Origin: a virus | Direction: 5' to 3' (one strand) | Length of the DNA: 34,873 nt | Virus record (IMG/VR): IMGVR_UViG_3300043632_000006 | Location: 64,001 to 98,873 of that record | Shown here: positions 1-7,102 of the stretch, piece after piece | Layout: every line of letters begins with the position of its first letter | Numbering within the stretch: the first letter of the stretch is position 1 | The notes under the pieces: generated by a model | Seen by the model: only the letters and a program-made list of their open reading frames with translations | What the model was told of the DNA's origin: nothing | Database searches by the model: none | Position numbers and translations under genes: made by a program

Positions 1-117
1 GAGGGCGTCAAAGCCGCAGCCAAGGCCCCCCGTGTCTTCGCTCCCCCATCACGTCCCTCCCCCAAGCCGTCCCTCCTCGGCAACCCGATCGACCTCATCT
101 CGGGGAAGCGGCTGTGA
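1..117 (+). CDS. C-terminal end of an unidentified protein (5' truncated)
   Basis: The reading frame is open from the first base to the TGA at 115-117 and gives 38 residues rich in Ala, Pro, Ser and Lys (start EGVKAAAKAPRV, end LISGKRL). The stop overlaps the GTG of the next gene (GTGA, 114-117), the same coupling used by all downstream genes, so this is the tail of the first visible gene in the long plus-strand chain. No domain can be recognised in the visible part. The basic, proline-rich tail could be a flexible C-terminus. The start and any promoter lie outside the window. Confidence 0.6.
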   Translation, partial: EGVKAAAKAPRVFAPPSRPSPKPSLLGNPIDLISGKRL

Positions 118-443
118 AGCTCTGGGAGTTCGAAGCGGAGCGCCGTAGCGTCGGAAGCATCTTCGTGCTTGCCGAGACCGAGGAAGAGGCATTGGAGGCG
201 GCTCAGGACCAACTGCACGAGTACCTCGGCCAATGCGAACCAGAGGATGAGGTTAACCCCCAAGGCGAATCCACGATGGAGCGCGTGGCGACAGAAAACG
301 AGTCGGTCTGGTCGGTTGCCGAGGAAGCGTGGATCGATCAGAGGGAAGCCGAGAGGCTCCTAGCGGAGTCGGATGGCCCCCTGCGCTTGGAAGATCGCCC
401 AGTGTTCATCCCGGGCCAGATCCGCTTGGGGGCAGTCTCATGA
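114..443 (+). CDS. Hypothetical acidic protein, 109 aa
   Basis: This is an acidic protein with an N-terminal segment that looks like one beta-strand followed by a Glu-rich helix (FVLAETEEEALEAAQDQL). That pattern is common in small phage and plasmid proteins of unknown function. There is no signal peptide, membrane segment or Cys motif. The GTG start overlaps the previous stop by 4 bp, and its stop overlaps the next ATG in the same way, so the start is well supported by coupling. No function is assigned. Confidence 0.6.
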   Translation: MKLWEFEAERRSVGSIFVLAETEEEALEAAQDQLHEYLGQCEPEDEVNPQGESTMERVATENESVWSVAEEAWIDQREAERLLAESDGPLRLEDRPVFIPGQIRLGAVS

Positions 444-763
444 CCACCACTCACGTCGGTCAGGGCATCGCGATCCCCGAGGGCCAGCCCTACGAGATCC
501 CCGACCGAGCCGACATAACGCGCCGTGCCGCCCAACGAGAAGTGCAGGAGCGGAAAGCCCGCATGGCATCCCTGGCTGAGACCGAGGAATCCGAGCGCCG
601 CACCGTAGCCGAGCAACACGGCATAGGTGCCGCCATGCGCTCCTACCACGAGCAGGGTGGCCGAGCCGCAATCCAGTGGGTGGTCACGGCAGTCCCGATC
701 GAGGACGAGCCAGATCCGTTCAACGGGCTCCCTGGCAACGGCTACGCGCGGGGGAAAGCATGA
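440..763 (+). CDS. Hypothetical protein, 107 aa
   Basis: The start is placed at ATG 440, inside the ATGA overlap with the previous gene; a longer open frame reaching back to 329 would overlap that gene heavily and is unlikely. The protein begins MTTTHVGQGI, has a charged central helix (about residues 28-60, rich in Arg, Glu and Ala) and an acidic, proline-containing end. It lacks Cys clusters and membrane segments. It is not recognised. Its position in the coupled chain suggests co-production with the neighbouring phage-type proteins. Confidence 0.55.
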   Translation: MTTTHVGQGIAIPEGQPYEIPDRADITRRAAQREVQERKARMASLAETEESERRTVAEQHGIGAAMRSYHEQGGRAAIQWVVTAVPIEDEPDPFNGLPGNGYARGKA

Positions 764-1074
764 CAGCCGTCGCAGGCGAGGCGATCCCGGACCCGCTGAG
801 CGATCCGTGGCGGGTCGTGAGAATGGCGTTGCTCTGTGAAGCCCGAGGCGAAGCCTTCTCGGAGGCACTCACCGACGCTGTGGAGGATGCCGCCGTACTC
901 CTGACCTGTCGGGCGCTCATGGCGGCGGGCATGTCCTCCGAGAAGGCCATGAGCCAGTTCGATGGCCGGGACTACGAGATCTGCCTGAGCTTCAACGGGG
1001 CCACGGACGAGTTTGGTCTGACCGTCGTCTGGGCCGACGGCGAGGGAACGACCGTGAACGGGAGGGTCGGATGA
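760..1074 (+). CDS. Hypothetical protein, 104 aa
   Basis: The start is ATG 760 in an ATGA overlap with the upstream stop. The sequence is mildly acidic, with a predicted helical core (about residues 20-60, including DAVEDAAVLLTCRALMAAGM) followed by alternating hydrophobic strands (ICLSFNGATDEFGLTVVWAD). That suggests a small alpha/beta fold. No catalytic motif, signal or membrane helix is visible. It ends in an ATGA overlap with the zinc-motif gene at 1071. Function unknown. Confidence 0.55.
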   Translation: MTAVAGEAIPDPLSDPWRVVRMALLCEARGEAFSEALTDAVEDAAVLLTCRALMAAGMSSEKAMSQFDGRDYEICLSFNGATDEFGLTVVWADGEGTTVNGRVG

Positions 1075-1688
1075 CCCTTGCCGGCCTGGCTCTCGCCTCC
1101 AACCTGTCGGGTCGTCCCGAGCCCGAGTTGCTCGCTCAAGCGGTGGACGGTGTCCTGCCGGTCTGGCGTGACGCCAATGGTGGCTTCTACTTCGACCCGG
1201 CCGACCTGACCTCTCTCCCCCGCCGCGCCATCTGCGCCGTCAAGGGCTGCGGCCGTTCCCGGCATGTCTCCAACCTGTGTCTCTGCTCCACCTGCTACAA
1301 GCGGTACCGCAGGGGAGCGGATCTGACCGACCGCATCCACACCGAGAAGGCACGAGGCGCCGCCTACGTCCCCCGCTCCGGCCGCGAACCGACGCCTGTG
1401 GCGGAACGAGGGGAGCAGGCTTGGGAGGACGTCCTGGAACGCCACCCTCATCGGGTGCGCCGACTGGTGCGGCTGGGATCGTATGAGGACCGTCAGGCCG
1501 AGCAGCTTGGCGATCCCGAGATGTGGCGGGCCGTAGCCGACGAGGCCCTTGAGCGGGCCTGGTACGACCTCACCAGCGGAACCTACGAGCAGCGTCTAGC
1601 CGGTCGTCTCGCCGCGCTACGCCCCCCCAAGCCCAAGACCATCCAGTCCCCGCTGGTGGCAAGCGTGAGAGGCGGGCGCAGTCAGTGA
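1071..1688 (+). CDS. Zinc-finger-containing hypothetical protein, 205 aa
   Basis: Residues 55-75 hold C55-x4-C60 followed after a short loop by C72-x2-C75 and a Tyr-Lys-Arg-Tyr basic patch. This resembles the 'C-x4-C...LC..(C/H)Y.R.R' treble-clef motif of many phage HNH-associated and nucleic-acid-binding proteins. No HNH catalytic His pair is seen, so nuclease activity is not claimed. The C-terminal 100 residues are helical and rich in Arg and Glu. It is coupled by 4-bp overlaps on both sides and lies directly before the MT-A70 methyltransferase. DNA or RNA binding is an inference from the zinc motif and context. Confidence 0.6.
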   Translation: MTLAGLALASNLSGRPEPELLAQAVDGVLPVWRDANGGFYFDPADLTSLPRRAICAVKGCGRSRHVSNLCLCSTCYKRYRRGADLTDRIHTEKARGAAYVPRSGREPTPVAERGEQAWEDVLERHPHRVRRLVRLGSYEDRQAEQLGDPEMWRAVADEALERAWYDLTSGTYEQRLAGRLAALRPPKPKTIQSPLVASVRGGRSQ

Positions 1689-2212
1689 CTACCAAGTACC
1701 GAACCATCGTGGCCGATCCGCCGTGGGGATTTTCGTTCAGCAAACCGGGAGCCACGCACCGGGCAAACCCCCACGCTCACTACGGAACGATGACGCAGGC
1801 TGAGATTGAGGCGCTGCCCGTCTCCGATATGGCCGAAGCCGATGCCCACCTCTGGCTTTGGGTGATGAACAGCAACGTGCCAGACGGGTGGAAGGTGGCG
1901 CAGGCGTGGGGTTTCCAGCCTCAGACGATGGTGACGTGGTGCAAGACCCAGCCGGGTGTCGGCCAATGGTTTCGCAACAACACTGAACACCTTCTGTTCT
2001 GTACCCGTGGTCGACCGCTGACTCGCCAAACAGTCCCGACATCGACTTGGATCGTCTGCAAGCGCGGCGAGCACTCAGCCAAGCCGGAAGTGTTCCTAGA
2101 CCTCGTGGAACAGGTCTCCCCTGGCCCTTACCTTGAACTCTTCGCCCGCCGTAACCGCCTCGGCTGGGATACATGGGGCAACGAGTGCCTCGACTCCGGG
2201 GTGGCCCTGTGA
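1685..2212 (+). CDS. MT-A70 family N6-adenine methyltransferase
   Basis: The protein (175 aa) begins with a beta-strand and the catalytic DPPW motif at residues 11-14 (TIVADPPWGF). It is followed by the MT-A70 features HAHYGTMTQAEIEALPV and DAHLWLWVMN, and by a C-terminal strand with LELFARRNRLGWDTWGNE. The family transfers a methyl group from S-adenosylmethionine to N6 of adenine; phage and plasmid members generally act on DNA, often to block host restriction. The length matches compact phage MT-A70 proteins. The GTG start at 1685 lies in a GTGA overlap. It is the first of four modification-type genes in this operon, which supports an anti-restriction role (inference). Target site unknown. 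Confidence 0.9.
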   Translation: MTTKYRTIVADPPWGFSFSKPGATHRANPHAHYGTMTQAEIEALPVSDMAEADAHLWLWVMNSNVPDGWKVAQAWGFQPQTMVTWCKTQPGVGQWFRNNTEHLLFCTRGRPLTRQTVPTSTWIVCKRGEHSAKPEVFLDLVEQVSPGPYLELFARRNRLGWDTWGNECLDSGVAL

Positions 2213-2871
2213 GCCTCCAGCGGGTCAACGGCGAGTACCTGGGCACCTGCCGGTGCGGCTGCGGCACGGACCTCTACGAGCGCATCTGGCTGCGCCCCAC
2301 CGGCTCCGTCTCTTCCAGCATCCGTCCCCGCTACGCCCGCAACCACAGCCTCCGGGTGAACCACCAGGACCGTCACGGCCTCGACAACTACCCGGTCTAC
2401 GAGGCCCGCAAGGCCCTGATCCTGTCGGTTGGGCTGGAGCTCGACGCCCTGATCCACCGACGCCGCCAGGAGCTCGGTCTGTCCTCAGTGGAGATGCACG
2501 CCCTCCTCGGCTGGAAGGGCCGCAACAACCTGCACCGCTACAAGTTCAAGCCCAACATCATGCGCTCCACCCTCCACAAGACTCTCGACCATCTCTACGC
2601 CGACGAGGGCGGCTGGGTGGAGGCAGGCAAACTCTGGACCCTCGTCCGTGAGCGCCAGGCCTACTGGGGCATGACCGACGCCGAGATGGCTGCCGTCCTG
2701 GGGACCACCGAGGCGCCCTGGATCGGCAAGGCCACGGCACGCCGCATCCTGCTCGCCCTGACTTCCCCACGCCGTCCCTGCGAGTTCGAGTCGGCCCACA
2801 CCCGCCGGGCGAAGGACCGAGCCGAGCGGGCCGAGGACCGGGCCGAGGCCGCAGAGAGACAGGCGTCGTGA
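2209..2871 (+). CDS. Zinc-knuckle/HTH-like hypothetical protein with basic-acidic helical tail
   Basis: The start is GTG 2209, in a GTGA overlap with the methyltransferase; an in-frame ATG at 2173 would overlap that gene by 40 bp and is less likely. Residues 14-18 form a tight C-x-C-x-C cluster (TCRCGCG). Residues about 79-125 resemble a helix-turn-helix (IHRRRQELGLSSVEMHALLG followed by a basic helix). The end is a repetitive charged helix (RAKDRAERAEDRAEAAERQ) likely to form a coiled coil. DNA binding is inferred. No catalytic residues are visible. Confidence 0.55.
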   Translation: MSLQRVNGEYLGTCRCGCGTDLYERIWLRPTGSVSSSIRPRYARNHSLRVNHQDRHGLDNYPVYEARKALILSVGLELDALIHRRRQELGLSSVEMHALLGWKGRNNLHRYKFKPNIMRSTLHKTLDHLYADEGGWVEAGKLWTLVRERQAYWGMTDAEMAAVLGTTEAPWIGKATARRILLALTSPRRPCEFESAHTRRAKDRAERAEDRAEAAERQAS

Positions 2872-2900
2872 GGATCGACTTGGAGGCAGCCCGTGGGTGA
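2868..2900 (+). other. Bridging mini-ORF (10 codons) between 2209 gene and DUF5131 gene
   Basis: GTG 2868 overlaps the preceding stop (GTGA) and the frame ends at TGA 2898-2900, just inside the next gene, which starts at 2893. The encoded peptide is V-R-I-D-L-E-A-A-R-G. It contains a TTGGAGG ribosome-binding-like stretch for the next gene. It could carry ribosomes across the only sizeable gap in the first 3.7 kb. This may also be coincidence. Confidence 0.3.
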
Positions 2901-3750
2901 GGGAACGACCATTGCCTGGTGTGACCACACCTTCAACCCCTGGTGGGGCTGTACAAACGTCTCCCTGGGCTGTGTCAACTGCTATGCACACACATGGTCG
3001 AAGCGCACCGGTTTCGACCTCTGGGGAGCCAAGGGCGACCGCCGTACCTTCTCCGAGAAGCACTGGCGGGAGCCGCTGGCCTGGAACGCCGCCGCGCAAC
3101 GGGCCGGCGAGAGGCGCCGGGTGTTCTGCGCCAGCATGGCCGACGTCTTCGAGGACCATCCTGCCCTGCCTCCCGAGCGCGCCAAGCTCTGGCCGCTGAT
3201 CGAGGCCACACCCTGGCTCGACTGGCTGCTCTTGACGAAGCGAATCGAGAACGTCTCGGGCATGGTGCCGTGGGGCGACAACTGGCCCGAGAACGTGTGG
3301 ATGGGGACCTCCGTCGAGAACCAGGAGTGGGCCGACCGCCGCATCCCGATCCTGCTGGACCTTCCCGCCACCGTCCGGTTCCTCTCGTGTGAGCCCCTGA
3401 TCGGCCCCGTAGACCTCGGGCACTTCCTGGAGCCGGGCTACGAGACGCAAGGCGGGGACTGGACGGAGACGCCCTCCGTGGACTGGGTCATCGCCGGGGG
3501 GGAGTCCGGAGGCCACGCAAGGCGCATGGCTCCCGAGTGGGCGCGGTCGCTCCGGGACCAGTGCCGCCCCCGCGATCTGCCCTACCGATTCGATGGCGTG
3601 CCGTTCCTCTTCAAGCAGACCGGCGCCGTCCTCGCTCGAGAGTGGAAATTGCTGGACGCCAAGGGCGAGGACATGGCGGAGTGGCCCGTGGACCTCCAGA
3701 TCCGCCAGTGGCCTGACCCGCTGGGCGCAGCGCAGGGGACCCTCCTGTGA
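2893..3750 (+). CDS. DUF5131 (phage Gp37/Gp68) family protein
   Basis: The 285-aa protein carries the family signature: the N-terminal TIAWCDHTFNPWWGCTNVS, then C20-x6-C27-x2-C30 followed by Tyr-Ala. It continues with the conserved blocks VFCASMADVFEDH, WLLLTKRIENV, VWMGTSVENQEWADRRIPIL, FLSCEPLIGPV and WVIAGGESGGHARRM, and ends in PFLFKQTG. This Cys pattern resembles a radical-SAM-type cluster, but the biochemical activity of DUF5131 is not established. The family is common in phages and mobile elements and is often next to a 'three-Cys-motif partner' (TcmP) gene; none is seen here. The GTG start at 2893 follows a GGAGG-like stretch. Confidence 0.9.
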   Translation: MGEGTTIAWCDHTFNPWWGCTNVSLGCVNCYAHTWSKRTGFDLWGAKGDRRTFSEKHWREPLAWNAAAQRAGERRRVFCASMADVFEDHPALPPERAKLWPLIEATPWLDWLLLTKRIENVSGMVPWGDNWPENVWMGTSVENQEWADRRIPILLDLPATVRFLSCEPLIGPVDLGHFLEPGYETQGGDWTETPSVDWVIAGGESGGHARRMAPEWARSLRDQCRPRDLPYRFDGVPFLFKQTGAVLAREWKLLDAKGEDMAEWPVDLQIRQWPDPLGAAQGTLL

Positions 3751-4322
3751 CCGGCGTTCGGCTTCTCCTAGATGTGGACGGTGTGCTCAACGCTGTCACG
3801 AGCGAGCCCGGGCCCCACTGGAAGGATTGGCGCAGCGACCGAGCGTTCTACAGCGCTGAGCAGCGAGGCTTCGCGGTCACGTGGGCAGCCGAAGTTGTCG
3901 CTTTCCTGCATGAAATGCATGACCAAGGGGTGGAGGTTATCTGGCTGACCACCTGGGGCAAGGACGCTGTGGAGATCATCGCTCCCCTGCTTGGTCTGCC
4001 CCTGGATTGGGCGGTTGCCGGTGAGGTGCCGCAAGATGCCGATCCGGAGTGGTGGAAGCTTCCTCTAGCGAAGGCGCTGTGGGAGAAGGACGGCAAGCCC
4101 TTCGTGTGGATCGACGACGATCTGATCTACGCGCCCGAGGCGGATGACTGGCTTGCGTCCCTCCCCGGTGACACTCGCTACCTCGCCATCGCTCCGAACT
4201 GGGAGGAGGGCATTACCCCTGCCCACGTAGAACAGGTGCGGGCGTTCGTGGCTGACTTCGTGGCAAACGGGGCGGAAAATATGCCACAAAATATTCCCGC
4301 AGGAAGCCGCACAAATGGGTAG
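3747..4322 (+). CDS. HAD-superfamily-like hydrolase
   Basis: The protein (191 aa) opens with the HAD motif I, DVDGVLN, at residues 9-15 (nucleophile D9, acid/base D11). Motif II is IWLTTW with T68-T69. A WIDDD block at 121-125 fits the acidic motif IV that binds Mg2+. HAD enzymes hydrolyse phosphate esters through an aspartyl-phosphate; small members beside phage genes often act on nucleotides or RNA/DNA ends, but the substrate here is unknown. GTG 3747 overlaps the DUF5131 stop by 4 bp. Its last 8 bases overlap the next gene. The last 30 codons cross an AT-rich patch (4274-4297). Confidence 0.8.
   Translation: MTGVRLLLDVDGVLNAVTSEPGPHWKDWRSDRAFYSAEQRGFAVTWAAEVVAFLHEMHDQGVEVIWLTTWGKDAVEIIAPLLGLPLDWAVAGEVPQDADPEWWKLPLAKALWEKDGKPFVWIDDDLIYAPEADDWLASLPGDTRYLAIAPNWEEGITPAHVEQVRAFVADFVANGAENMPQNIPAGSRTNG
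4274..4297 (+). repeat. AT-rich imperfect inverted repeat upstream of RHH gene
   Basis: GGAAAATAT (4274-4282) faces AAATATTCCC (4288-4297) with one extra base in one arm. The patch is strikingly AT-rich for this window and sits inside the end of the HAD gene, just before the RHH-like start. Possible operator, internal promoter or mRNA hairpin. Confidence 0.35.
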
Positions 4323-4578
4323 GCCCCGGCAGTACGGTCCTGGTGAACGCGCCGAGGCGAGGATCCGGCTGCCGAGGCAACTGCTTGCGCAAGCCCAGGA
4401 GGCAGCGGAGCTACGCGACGTGGGCGTGAACCTCCTGTTCGAGCGGGCGCTCCGGGACTACCTCGTGAGGCTCCGGCTGGGGCCGACATCAGGCCGCGTC
4501 GAGGACACCCTTCCGGTGACATCGGCCCCTGAGGCTTTCAACGTGCGCGTGCGGCTGCGAGAGGGCGTGCAGCGGTGA
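4315..4578 (+). CDS. Ribbon-helix-helix-like small DNA-binding protein
   Basis: The 87-aa protein begins MGRPRQYGPGERAEARIRLP. It has a short strand (ARIRLP) followed by two helices (LLAQAQEAAELRDVGV and LFERALRDYLVRLRL), the usual order for a ribbon-helix-helix domain. It lacks a toxin partner with an obvious match. The ATG start overlaps the HAD stop by 8 bp (ATGGGTAG) and is preceded by AGGAAG, a reasonable ribosome-binding site. An imperfect inverted repeat of AT-rich DNA lies 20-40 bp upstream and might be its operator. RHH assignment is by pattern only. Confidence 0.6.
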   Translation: MGRPRQYGPGERAEARIRLPRQLLAQAQEAAELRDVGVNLLFERALRDYLVRLRLGPTSGRVEDTLPVTSAPEAFNVRVRLREGVQR

Positions 4579-4934
4579 CCTCAGCTTCCGTCAAAGTCAC
4601 CCGCCAGCTGCTGGCCAGCCAGGTGAGCGAGGCCGACTTCCAGCGCGATGTGATCGACTTCGCCAAGCGCCGGGGCTGGCTGGTCCAGCACTCCCGGCCC
4701 GCCTACAACAAGAGCGGCCGCATCTCGACTCCCCTGCAGGGGCACAAAGGCTTCCCCGATCTTGTCCTCGTTCGGGAGTCCGTCCTGTTTATCGAATTGA
4801 AAAAGGTCGGTGCCTACCCCTCGCCAGAGCAGCGGATCTGGATCGCCCGCCTACAAGCCCTGCAGGGCGATTACATGCGGTGCTTCGTGTGGCGGCCGAC
4901 CGACTGGCCCGAGATCGAGGCGGTGCTAGCGTGA
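4575..4934 (+). CDS. VRR-NUC domain nuclease
   Basis: The 119-aa protein shows the complete VRR-NUC (PD-(D/E)XK) pattern. E19 is in SEADFQRDVIDFAKRRGW, followed by HKGFPDLVLVR with D62 and LFIELK with E74 and K76, then Q86 in the final helix. Stand-alone phage VRR-NUC proteins of this size are structure-selective endonucleases, related to the nuclease domain of FAN1, and probably act on branched DNA. GTG 4575 is in a GTGA overlap and the stop is coupled to the next GTG. A role in replication or recombination intermediates of the element is inferred. Confidence 0.88.
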   Translation: MTSASVKVTRQLLASQVSEADFQRDVIDFAKRRGWLVQHSRPAYNKSGRISTPLQGHKGFPDLVLVRESVLFIELKKVGAYPSPEQRIWIARLQALQGDYMRCFVWRPTDWPEIEAVLA

Positions 4935-5209
4935 AGGCCCAGCGCCTTGTGGTCGTCTCAGGCGACGCCCCCTGGACTCCCGGCCAGGAGCTGGAGATGC
5001 TCCAGCCCCTCGGAGCCGGGCAGCGCCTGATCCTGGCCGCCCTCCGGTCCGTCTACGCCAGCAAAGGTCGAGCCTGCACCGTCCGTGAGGTGGCGCTGGC
5101 AACGGGATCAGACGACGCCGAGCGCGTTCACGCCACCCTCCTCACCCTCGTGGAGATGGGCTACCTGGAGCACGACCCGACCCGGTTTGTCCCGAGGTTC
5201 CGGCCATGA
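4931..5209 (+). CDS. Small winged-helix-like protein, 92 aa
   Basis: The start is GTG 4931, in a GTGA overlap with the VRR-NUC gene; the longer frame from 4880 is rejected. Residues about 30-85 resemble a winged helix: LGAGQRLILAALRSVYAS, a turn, CTVREVALATG, then DDAERVHATLLTLVEMGYLE with a final strand pair. Such proteins bind DNA, often as regulators or primosome-like factors. No catalytic residue is visible. The stop is coupled to a 53-aa zinc protein by ATGA. Confidence 0.55.
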   Translation: MKAQRLVVVSGDAPWTPGQELEMLQPLGAGQRLILAALRSVYASKGRACTVREVALATGSDDAERVHATLLTLVEMGYLEHDPTRFVPRFRP

Positions 5210-5367
5210 GCGTCATCCTCAAGGACGGCCACTACGTGGTGCCCAATCTCCCCGTCCGGGATTGCTCCTTCCCCGGCTGCACGACCGAGGTCCACGGCGG
5301 CTTCTCCTGCATCCAGCACCGCCACTACACCGAGGCCGAGTTGCGGATGAAGGCGAGGTCGACGTGA
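5206..5367 (+). CDS. Small zinc-ribbon-like protein, 53 aa
   Basis: ATG 5206 overlaps the previous stop and the frame closes at TGA 5365-5367. The protein has C20-x4-C25 and C35-x2-H38-x-H40-Y, the same 'C-x4-C...C-x2-H' zinc pattern seen in many small phage proteins and echoed in the 1071-1688 product. Its start and end are both coupled (ATGA and TGATG), which supports it as real despite its size. Nucleic-acid or protein binding is likely; function unknown. Confidence 0.6.
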   Translation: MSVILKDGHYVVPNLPVRDCSFPGCTTEVHGGFSCIQHRHYTEAELRMKARST

Positions 5368-5594
5368 TGCGCCAACGTGAGGGTGACCAGCCGCTCCCGG
5401 TTCCAAACGACCGCCCGTGCGTGCAGGACGCCGTGATCGCAGACATCGAAGCCCGCAAGCAACTGGGCATCCAGCGCTACGGGACCGTGCTCCAGCCGGG
5501 AAACGGGAGGGATGCCCTGCTGGACGCCTACCAGGAATCGCTAGACCTGGCGTGCTACCTCAAGCAAGCCCTCATGGAACGGGAAGGGGTATGA
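5367..5594 (+). CDS. Conserved small phage-type helical protein, 75 aa
   Basis: The start is ATG 5367, sharing one base with the previous stop (TGATG). The core runs CVQDAVIADIEARKQLG, then QRYGTVLQPGNGRDALLDAY and QESLDLACYLKQAL. From memory, this 'RYGT.L...NGRDAL.DAY.E.LDLA.YL' arrangement recurs in actinobacteriophage and plasmid accessory proteins. It is all-helical with paired acidic positions, which is loosely like MazG-type NTP pyrophosphohydrolases, but that link is only a guess. Confidence 0.6.
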   Translation: MRQREGDQPLPVPNDRPCVQDAVIADIEARKQLGIQRYGTVLQPGNGRDALLDAYQESLDLACYLKQALMEREGV

Positions 5595-5749
5595 GGGCGT
5601 ACGTCGCCGAGTTCCGGCGGTTCTGGCGCTATCTTGCTCACGTTCGCTACGTGGGCCGTGTCGTTGGGATCCGCAACGTTGTGCGATGCGAAGCGTGTCG
5701 AGGCTGGCACCACCGGGCGTATCACGATCACCACCCGAGTCGGCCGTGA
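5591..5749 (+). CDS. Small basic protein with Cys-x2-Cys, 52 aa
   Basis: The start is ATG 5591 (ATGA overlap) and the stop overlaps the next GTG. The protein is basic and aromatic at its N-terminus (AYVAEFRRFWRYLAHVRYV) and ends with RCEACRGWHHRAYHDHHP, giving one C-x2-C and a His-rich tail that could bind zinc. No function is recognised. The intact couplings on both sides are the main evidence that it is a gene. Confidence 0.5.
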   Translation: MRAYVAEFRRFWRYLAHVRYVGRVVGIRNVVRCEACRGWHHRAYHDHHPSRP

Positions 5750-6072
5750 CTCCTCGCCGCTGGAACGTGCTCGGCAGACCGGTGGTGCACTCCCCCATCC
5801 AAGGCGACCCGGCAGTCCTCGTTACCGGCGAGTGGCTCAAGCCGGGGCACGAGAGGAAACTCTGGGTCTACGTGGCTGGCGCTCTTGAGCCTGTCGAGGC
5901 TCTGAGCGCAGCGAAGCGCATGGTCTCCGCCAACGAGCTTGAGTGGGTCCGTCTCTACTCCCTCATCTTCGAGAAGTGCGGCAAGGGTCCCGCCGCCATC
6001 CGCTGGGCCGTCCAGGTCCTCGTGCGCCTCCCGGAGCAAGCCGTGGAGCCTCAGCCGGAGGCGATGCTGTGA
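5746..6072 (+). CDS. Hypothetical protein, 108 aa
   Basis: GTG 5746 lies in a GTGA overlap; the longer frame from 5686 is rejected for that reason. The protein begins with VTPRRWNVLGRPV and then has strand-rich segments (AVLVTGEWLKP, KLWVYVAGALE) followed by helices (EALSAAKRMVSANELEWVRL and a second to residue 95). An alpha/beta fold is likely. It has no Cys cluster, membrane segment or catalytic motif that can be named. Function unknown. Confidence 0.55.
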   Translation: MTPRRWNVLGRPVVHSPIQGDPAVLVTGEWLKPGHERKLWVYVAGALEPVEALSAAKRMVSANELEWVRLYSLIFEKCGKGPAAIRWAVQVLVRLPEQAVEPQPEAML

Positions 6073-6278
6073 GCGAGACCTGCAGGATTTGCGGAGCGGT
6101 CATCGGGGACCAGGATGTCCACGACACGTGGCACGAGAACGTCACGGCTGCTATGCACATCCTCCTAGCCGATCTCAAGGCCCGTCACCACGACGGCGGG
6201 CCGTCGTTCCCGGGCTGTACCTGCCACCCGGGCTCCACGGCTTGCTCCGGACCAGGCCAGTGCTTGGAGGCAGGATGA
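6069..6278 (+). CDS. Cys/His-rich zinc protein, 69 aa
   Basis: GTG 6069 overlaps the previous stop. The N-terminus has C5-x2-C8 followed by H18 and H22 (CRICG...HDTWHEN), a plausible C2H2 finger. The C-terminus is a second Cys cluster (GCTCHPGSTACSGPGQC). The helix between (TAAMHILLADLKARHHDGG) is amphipathic. It is one of at least five small metal-binding proteins in this operon. Its role is unknown; adapter or nucleic-acid binding is inferred. Confidence 0.55.
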   Translation: MSETCRICGAVIGDQDVHDTWHENVTAAMHILLADLKARHHDGGPSFPGCTCHPGSTACSGPGQCLEAG

Positions 6279-7102
6279 CCGCCGCCCGGCTCCCGATTCC
6301 TCCGGAGAAGATGACCGAGGCCAACGTCCTCGCCCTGCTCCGCGCCCGCTTCACCAAGGGCGGGAACGGGGGCAACGGAGAGTTCTGCTTCCTTGAGAAG
6401 GTCCGCAACGCGGCATCCTTCAACGCCACCCGCACACTGGACGCCGTAGCAATCTCTCTGTGGCCGTCCCGAGGACTCACGATCGACGGCTTCGAGGTCA
6501 AGGTCTCACGCTCCGACTGGCAACGGGAGCTGGCGCAACCGGACAAGGCCGAGGACGCCTGCAAGCTCGTGGACCGGTTCAGCATCGTGGCGCCTCGTGG
6601 CGTTGTCCTGGACGGAGAACTACCGGCGACCTGGGGACTCCTGGAGGTGGTCGGCAAGCGCCTGGTGACCACGAAGGCGGCACCACCGCTCAGGCCCCCA
6701 GTACCGGCCCGCCTCAGCACCATCAGCCGTGACTTCCTGGTGGGCATCCTCCGCTCGATTCCCGCTGCCGTCCCCCGTGTCACCGCCGACGGTGAGCTAC
6801 GGGCGGCAGAGCGCAAGGGCCATGACGAGGGTTACAAAGTGTCTGAGGAACAACGCCGGGATGCCAAGCGCCGGGAGCGGCAAGCCTTGGATGCTCTGGC
6901 CGAGTTCGGCACCATTCTGGGGATCGACCTACGTCCCGGCTGGACCCGTCACTACGAAGAGAGGGTGAAGGAGGTCGCGGACGGGCTCCGGACGGTGCTC
7001 TCCGGTGACGAGAGGGTGGAGCAGGCCCGCACCCGTGTGGAAAGCGTCGTTCGCCAGCTCCGGGACGAGGCGGACCGCATCGAGAAGGGCGTGCGCTGGT
7101 GA
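6275..7102 (+). CDS. MmcB-like PD-(D/E)XK protein with coiled-coil tail
   Basis: The start is ATG 6275 in an ATGA overlap. Residues 51-125 match the MmcB/restriction-endonuclease-like pattern. D56 is in TLDAVAISLWPSRG, E74-x-K76 is in DGFEVKVSRSDW, then PDKAEDACKLVDRFSIVAP and ELPATWGLLEV follow. This is a PD-(D/E)XK core of the kind found in phage proteins related to the DNA-damage factor MmcB. The C-terminal half (about 180-275) is charged and helical, likely coiled coil. DNA binding or cleavage in repair is inferred; activity of this subgroup is not established here. Confidence 0.75.
   Translation: MTAARLPIPPEKMTEANVLALLRARFTKGGNGGNGEFCFLEKVRNAASFNATRTLDAVAISLWPSRGLTIDGFEVKVSRSDWQRELAQPDKAEDACKLVDRFSIVAPRGVVLDGELPATWGLLEVVGKRLVTTKAAPPLRPPVPARLSTISRDFLVGILRSIPAAVPRVTADGELRAAERKGHDEGYKVSEEQRRDAKRRERQALDALAEFGTILGIDLRPGWTRHYEERVKEVADGLRTVLSGDERVEQARTRVESVVRQLRDEADRIEKGVRW

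Noticed and set aside
2485-3516. Minus-strand open frame of 343 codons
   Set aside because: It lies opposite the 2209 gene and the well-supported DUF5131 gene, and shows no recognisable family or start context.
4315-4934. RHH-like gene plus VRR-NUC gene as a toxin-antitoxin pair
   Set aside because: VRR-NUC proteins are structure-specific nucleases in phages and the same 4-bp coupling occurs at every junction, so adjacency is not specific evidence.
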